Assembly: GCF_009811315.1 (NCBI RefSeq) | Contig: NZ_BLID01000009.1 | Coordinates: 62,001-126,000 of the forward strand | Direction: 5' to 3' | Length of the DNA: 64,000 bases | From: Vibrio atypicus | Lineage (GTDB): Bacteria > Pseudomonadota > Gammaproteobacteria > Enterobacterales > Vibrionaceae | Shown: piece after piece, positions 61,935 through 64,000 of the stretch | Layout: every line of letters begins with the position of its first letter | Position numbering within the stretch: the first letter of the stretch is position 1 | Program-made: the position numbers and the translations under genes | The notes under the pieces: model-generated | Databases searched by the model: none | What the model was told of the DNA's origin: nothing | What the model saw: the letters and a program-made list of their open reading frames with translations, nothing else

Positions 61935-62633
61935 CTATGTTCTTAAATAACCTTTACCGCGCATGCTGGTAAGGAAAAAGTTGAGAGCCAAAGCTAGCGC
62001 GAGTAATACCATGCCCAGTGCAACACCTTGTGCGAAAGCACCTTTGTGGCTTTCCATCGCAATAGCGGTCGGAATATTACGGGTAATACCCATTATGTTG
62101 CCTCCAACCATGGTCGAGCAGCCTACTTCCGTCACAATACGAGAAAACGCAGCTATCGTCGCCGCCATCAGAGGAAAACGCGTTTCCCAGATCATAGTGG
62201 CAGCGATTCTTGTCATGGAAGCACCAAGCGTAATAGAGGTTTCGATGGCTCGTCTATCACTTGATTGTAGTGCGCCGTGCATCATCGAAACCAATACTGG
62301 AAAGCCGATCAACATTTGACCGACTATCATCGCTTTTTGTGTAAAGAGCATTTGCCAATCACCCATAGGGCCGGCCCGAGAAAGCAGCATATAGAGCAAC
62401 AGCCCAATAACCACGGTAGGAATCGCCTGGAGCGTATTTACTAGCGACAGGAATATCCATTTACCTCGAAAATCGGTATACGCCAAAATGAACGAAAACA
62501 GAATCGAGGGCAGTAGGACAAGAGAAATTGCTGTCAATGATACGCTAAAGGAGACCGCAACGATCTCCCAAAGCTCTCGGTCTAAACTCACCAATAAGGC
62601 GAGTGCATCTAAGGTGGTTTGCCAAAGGCTCAT
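61935..62633 (-). CDS. tupB: tungstate ABC transporter permease TupB
   Basis: A 232-residue permease with five or six membrane segments and an inner EAA-like loop (ITLGASMTRIAATMIWETRFPLM). It belongs to the TupB family of molybdate/tungstate permeases. It is six bases after tupA in the operon tupA-tupB-tupC-mobA-moeA. Confidence 0.91.
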   Translation of the reverse strand: MSLWQTTLDALALLVSLDRELWEIVAVSFSVSLTAISLVLLPSILFSFILAYTDFRGKWIFLSLVNTLQAIPTVVIGLLLYMLLSRAGPMGDWQMLFTQKAMIVGQMLIGFPVLVSMMHGALQSSDRRAIETSITLGASMTRIAATMIWETRFPLMAATIAAFSRIVTEVGCSTMVGGNIMGITRNIPTAIAMESHKGAFAQGVALGMVLLALALALNFFLTSMRGKGYLRT

Positions 62634-62639
62634 GAAGGG

Positions 62640-63458
62640 TTACTTCTCGTTTGCGTTAGCAACAAACAGCTGCTTACCGCTTAACTTAAACTTGTTGATC
62701 AATTCTTGCCCCTTTGGATTTACTAACCAATCACTAAATACTTTTGCACCTTGATAGTTAATGGTCGGGTAACGCTCTGGGTTAACCAAGATCACTTGGT
62801 ATGGGTTAAATAGCTTTTTGTCACCTTGGAACAAGATCTCAAGGTCAAGTTTGTTGTTGTAAGCTAACCAAGTACCACGGTCGGTCATTGTGTAGCCTTG
62901 CATCTCGTTCGCCATATTTAGCGTAGGGCCCATGCCTTGGCCAACACTGCGGTAGCCGCCGAAGTTTGGTTCAATCTTGGTTTGCTCCCAAATGCCTTTT
63001 TCTTTCTTGTGCGTGCCGGAATCATCGCCACGAGAAACAAACGTCATGTTCATATTGGCGATTTTTTCAAATACTTGCGCCACGTCCTGAGACTCATGCA
63101 CTTTTGCTGGGTCTTTATGAGGACCTACAATCACGAAGTCATTGTACATCAGTTTACGTGGTAGAACGCCGTAGCCTTTTTCAACGAAATTTGCTTCTGC
63201 TTTTGGAGCGTGGGTCATCACCAAATCAACATCGCCGTTCTCACCCATCTTAAGCGACTTACCGGTACCTGCGGCAATAACGTCAACTTTATAACCTGTA
63301 TCTTTTTCAAACTGTGGAAGTAGATAATCAAGTAAACCAGAGTGATAAGTGCTGGTCGTGGTTGCTAAACGGATATGTGGATTTTCATCAGCAGAAGACG
63401 CTGAATAACTAACAAGGGCTAAAGACGCTGTTGCAAGAGAAATTGTAATTGCTTTCAT
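62640..63458 (-). CDS. tupA: tungstate-binding periplasmic protein TupA
   Basis: A 272-residue periplasmic protein. A signal peptide (ISLATASLALVSYSASSA) is followed by the TupA motif TTTSTYHSGLLDYLLPQF and AGTGKSLKMGENGDVDLVMTHA. Members bind tungstate very tightly and prefer it to molybdate. It is the first gene of the operon, and its transcript leader holds a hairpin. Confidence 0.94.
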   Translation of the reverse strand: MKAITISLATASLALVSYSASSADENPHIRLATTTSTYHSGLLDYLLPQFEKDTGYKVDVIAAGTGKSLKMGENGDVDLVMTHAPKAEANFVEKGYGVLPRKLMYNDFVIVGPHKDPAKVHESQDVAQVFEKIANMNMTFVSRGDDSGTHKKEKGIWEQTKIEPNFGGYRSVGQGMGPTLNMANEMQGYTMTDRGTWLAYNNKLDLEILFQGDKKLFNPYQVILVNPERYPTINYQGAKVFSDWLVNPKGQELINKFKLSGKQLFVANANEK

Positions 63459-63488
63459 TTTATTATCATTCCATTCGATGGTGGTAAT

Positions 63489-63521
63489 GAGTATAAGCCG
63501 TTCAAAACATGAACGGTACTC
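63489..63521 (-). promoter_or_regulatory. inverted repeat in the tupA leader
   Basis: CCGTTCA-AAACA-TGAACGG (63498-63516), with GAGTA and TACTC outside it. On the minus-strand transcript this forms a leader hairpin 31 bases before the tupA ATG. It may be an operator or RNA control element. No known tungstate or Moco riboswitch pattern is evident. Confidence 0.45.
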
Positions 63522-63710
63522 AGCCTTTATAAATAGACACGCATATAAAGCAAGCTTAATGCCAACAATTTTCCACCATTTTAGAACTATAGATCAATGA
63601 CTTACATTAACAAAATATGACCTGAGACAAATTGTCGCATTTAGTTTTATCTGATCCATGCAAACCTTGGTACACTCTGTCCCAATCTCAATACAATTCA
63701 ACGAGTCAAT

Positions 63711-64000
63711 ATGTCCCCAACGTTCGATCCTAATAAAGTGTCGCAGTACCAAGCATTTTCCGTTTTGGTGGTTGATGATGAAGTCGGAATGCAAGCGATT
63801 TTAAACAAAGCGTTGAGTAAATGGTTCTCTCGCGTTGATACCGCGGGCAGTATCGAAGATGCGGAAATTCTTCGAACCACTAACCATTACGATTTGATCA
63901 TTCTTGATATTAATCTACCAGGGCGTTCAGGAATTGATTGGGAAGAAGCTTTCACTGATGAAGATCGTAAAGCGGACGTGATCTTCATGACGGGTTATGC
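63711..64000 (+). CDS. response regulator, N-terminal part (runs off the window)
   Basis: A gene starting at ATG 63711 and open to the window end (96 codons seen). The receiver domain includes VLVVDDEVGMQAIL and aspartate 66 in LIILDINLPGRSGID. The phosphorylation threonine region is IFMTGYA. From memory, the gene divergent from tupABC in Vibrio is a sigma-54 response regulator next to formate dehydrogenase genes; the effector domain is outside the window, so that is not shown here. Confidence 0.85.
   Translation, partial: MSPTFDPNKVSQYQAFSVLVVDDEVGMQAILNKALSKWFSRVDTAGSIEDAEILRTTNHYDLIILDINLPGRSGIDWEEAFTDEDRKADVIFMTGY

Noticed and set aside
1..64000. CRISPR arrays, prophage, transposons or insertion sequences
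   Set aside because: No regularly spaced repeats, transposase, integrase or phage genes were seen on either strand.

Overview
The window looks like a Vibrio chromosome segment. It carries a complete syp-type symbiosis/biofilm polysaccharide locus in V. fischeri gene order, a NorM-type MATE pump, riboflavin synthase, a secreted ATP-dependent DNA ligase, tungstate uptake (tupABC) with mobA and a mobB-moeA fusion, and small Vibrio-type conserved proteins (DUF3802, DUF2960). Identification rests on recognising protein families from their sequences; no database search was possible.

Region 1 (about 1-24000) is an aromatic-amine and 4-hydroxyphenylacetate (4-HPA) catabolic island. A forward cluster (137-8190) encodes an ornithine-cyclodeaminase-like protein, a RidA protein, an FAD amine/amino-acid oxidase, a universal stress protein, a tripartite tricarboxylate-type transporter (tctCBA) and an aldehyde dehydrogenase. 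This set could take an aromatic amine such as tyramine to 4-HPA. It is followed by hpaC (flavin reductase), hpaR (MarR regulator), a TRAP transporter on the minus strand, the meta-cleavage operon hpaH-hpaI-hpaG1-hpaG2-hpaE-hpaF-(AEC transporter)-hpaD-succinate semialdehyde dehydrogenase, the AraC-type regulator hpaA, and a separate acyl-CoA-dehydrogenase-fold oxygenase of the Acinetobacter C2 type in place of classical hpaB. Together these would take 4-HPA to pyruvate and succinate. A repeated palindrome (TTAATATATTAA type) lies upstream of the TRAP operon, the hpaH operon and the oxygenase, and is a candidate HpaR operator. Two tandem tRNA-Val(GAC) genes close the region.

Region 2 (about 24300-47300, minus strand) holds dsdA (D-serine dehydratase) and then the whole syp locus, transcribed from sypA (47152) down to sypR (25759). 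Seventeen of the eighteen V. fischeri genes are present in order. The missing one is sypE; in its place is a PhnD-family periplasmic binding protein gene directly in front of the hybrid kinase sypF. Four sigma-54 promoters (before sypA, sypI, sypM and sypP) and a recurring TCAATTTGA-like element 65-68 bp upstream of each are visible and fit activation by SypG.

Region 3 (about 47400-64000) looks like Vibrio housekeeping backbone: secreted DNA ligase, norM, ribE, a cysteine-rich small protein, a fructosamine-kinase-like protein, DUF3802, an NlpC/P60 lipoprotein, a chemoreceptor, a sterol-desaturase-family hydroxylase, a DTW-domain tRNA-modifying enzyme, nagK, a GNAT acetyltransferase, DUF2960, mobB-moeA, mobA, tupCBA, and the start of a response regulator that runs off the window. 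No CRISPR array, prophage, transposase or integrase was seen.
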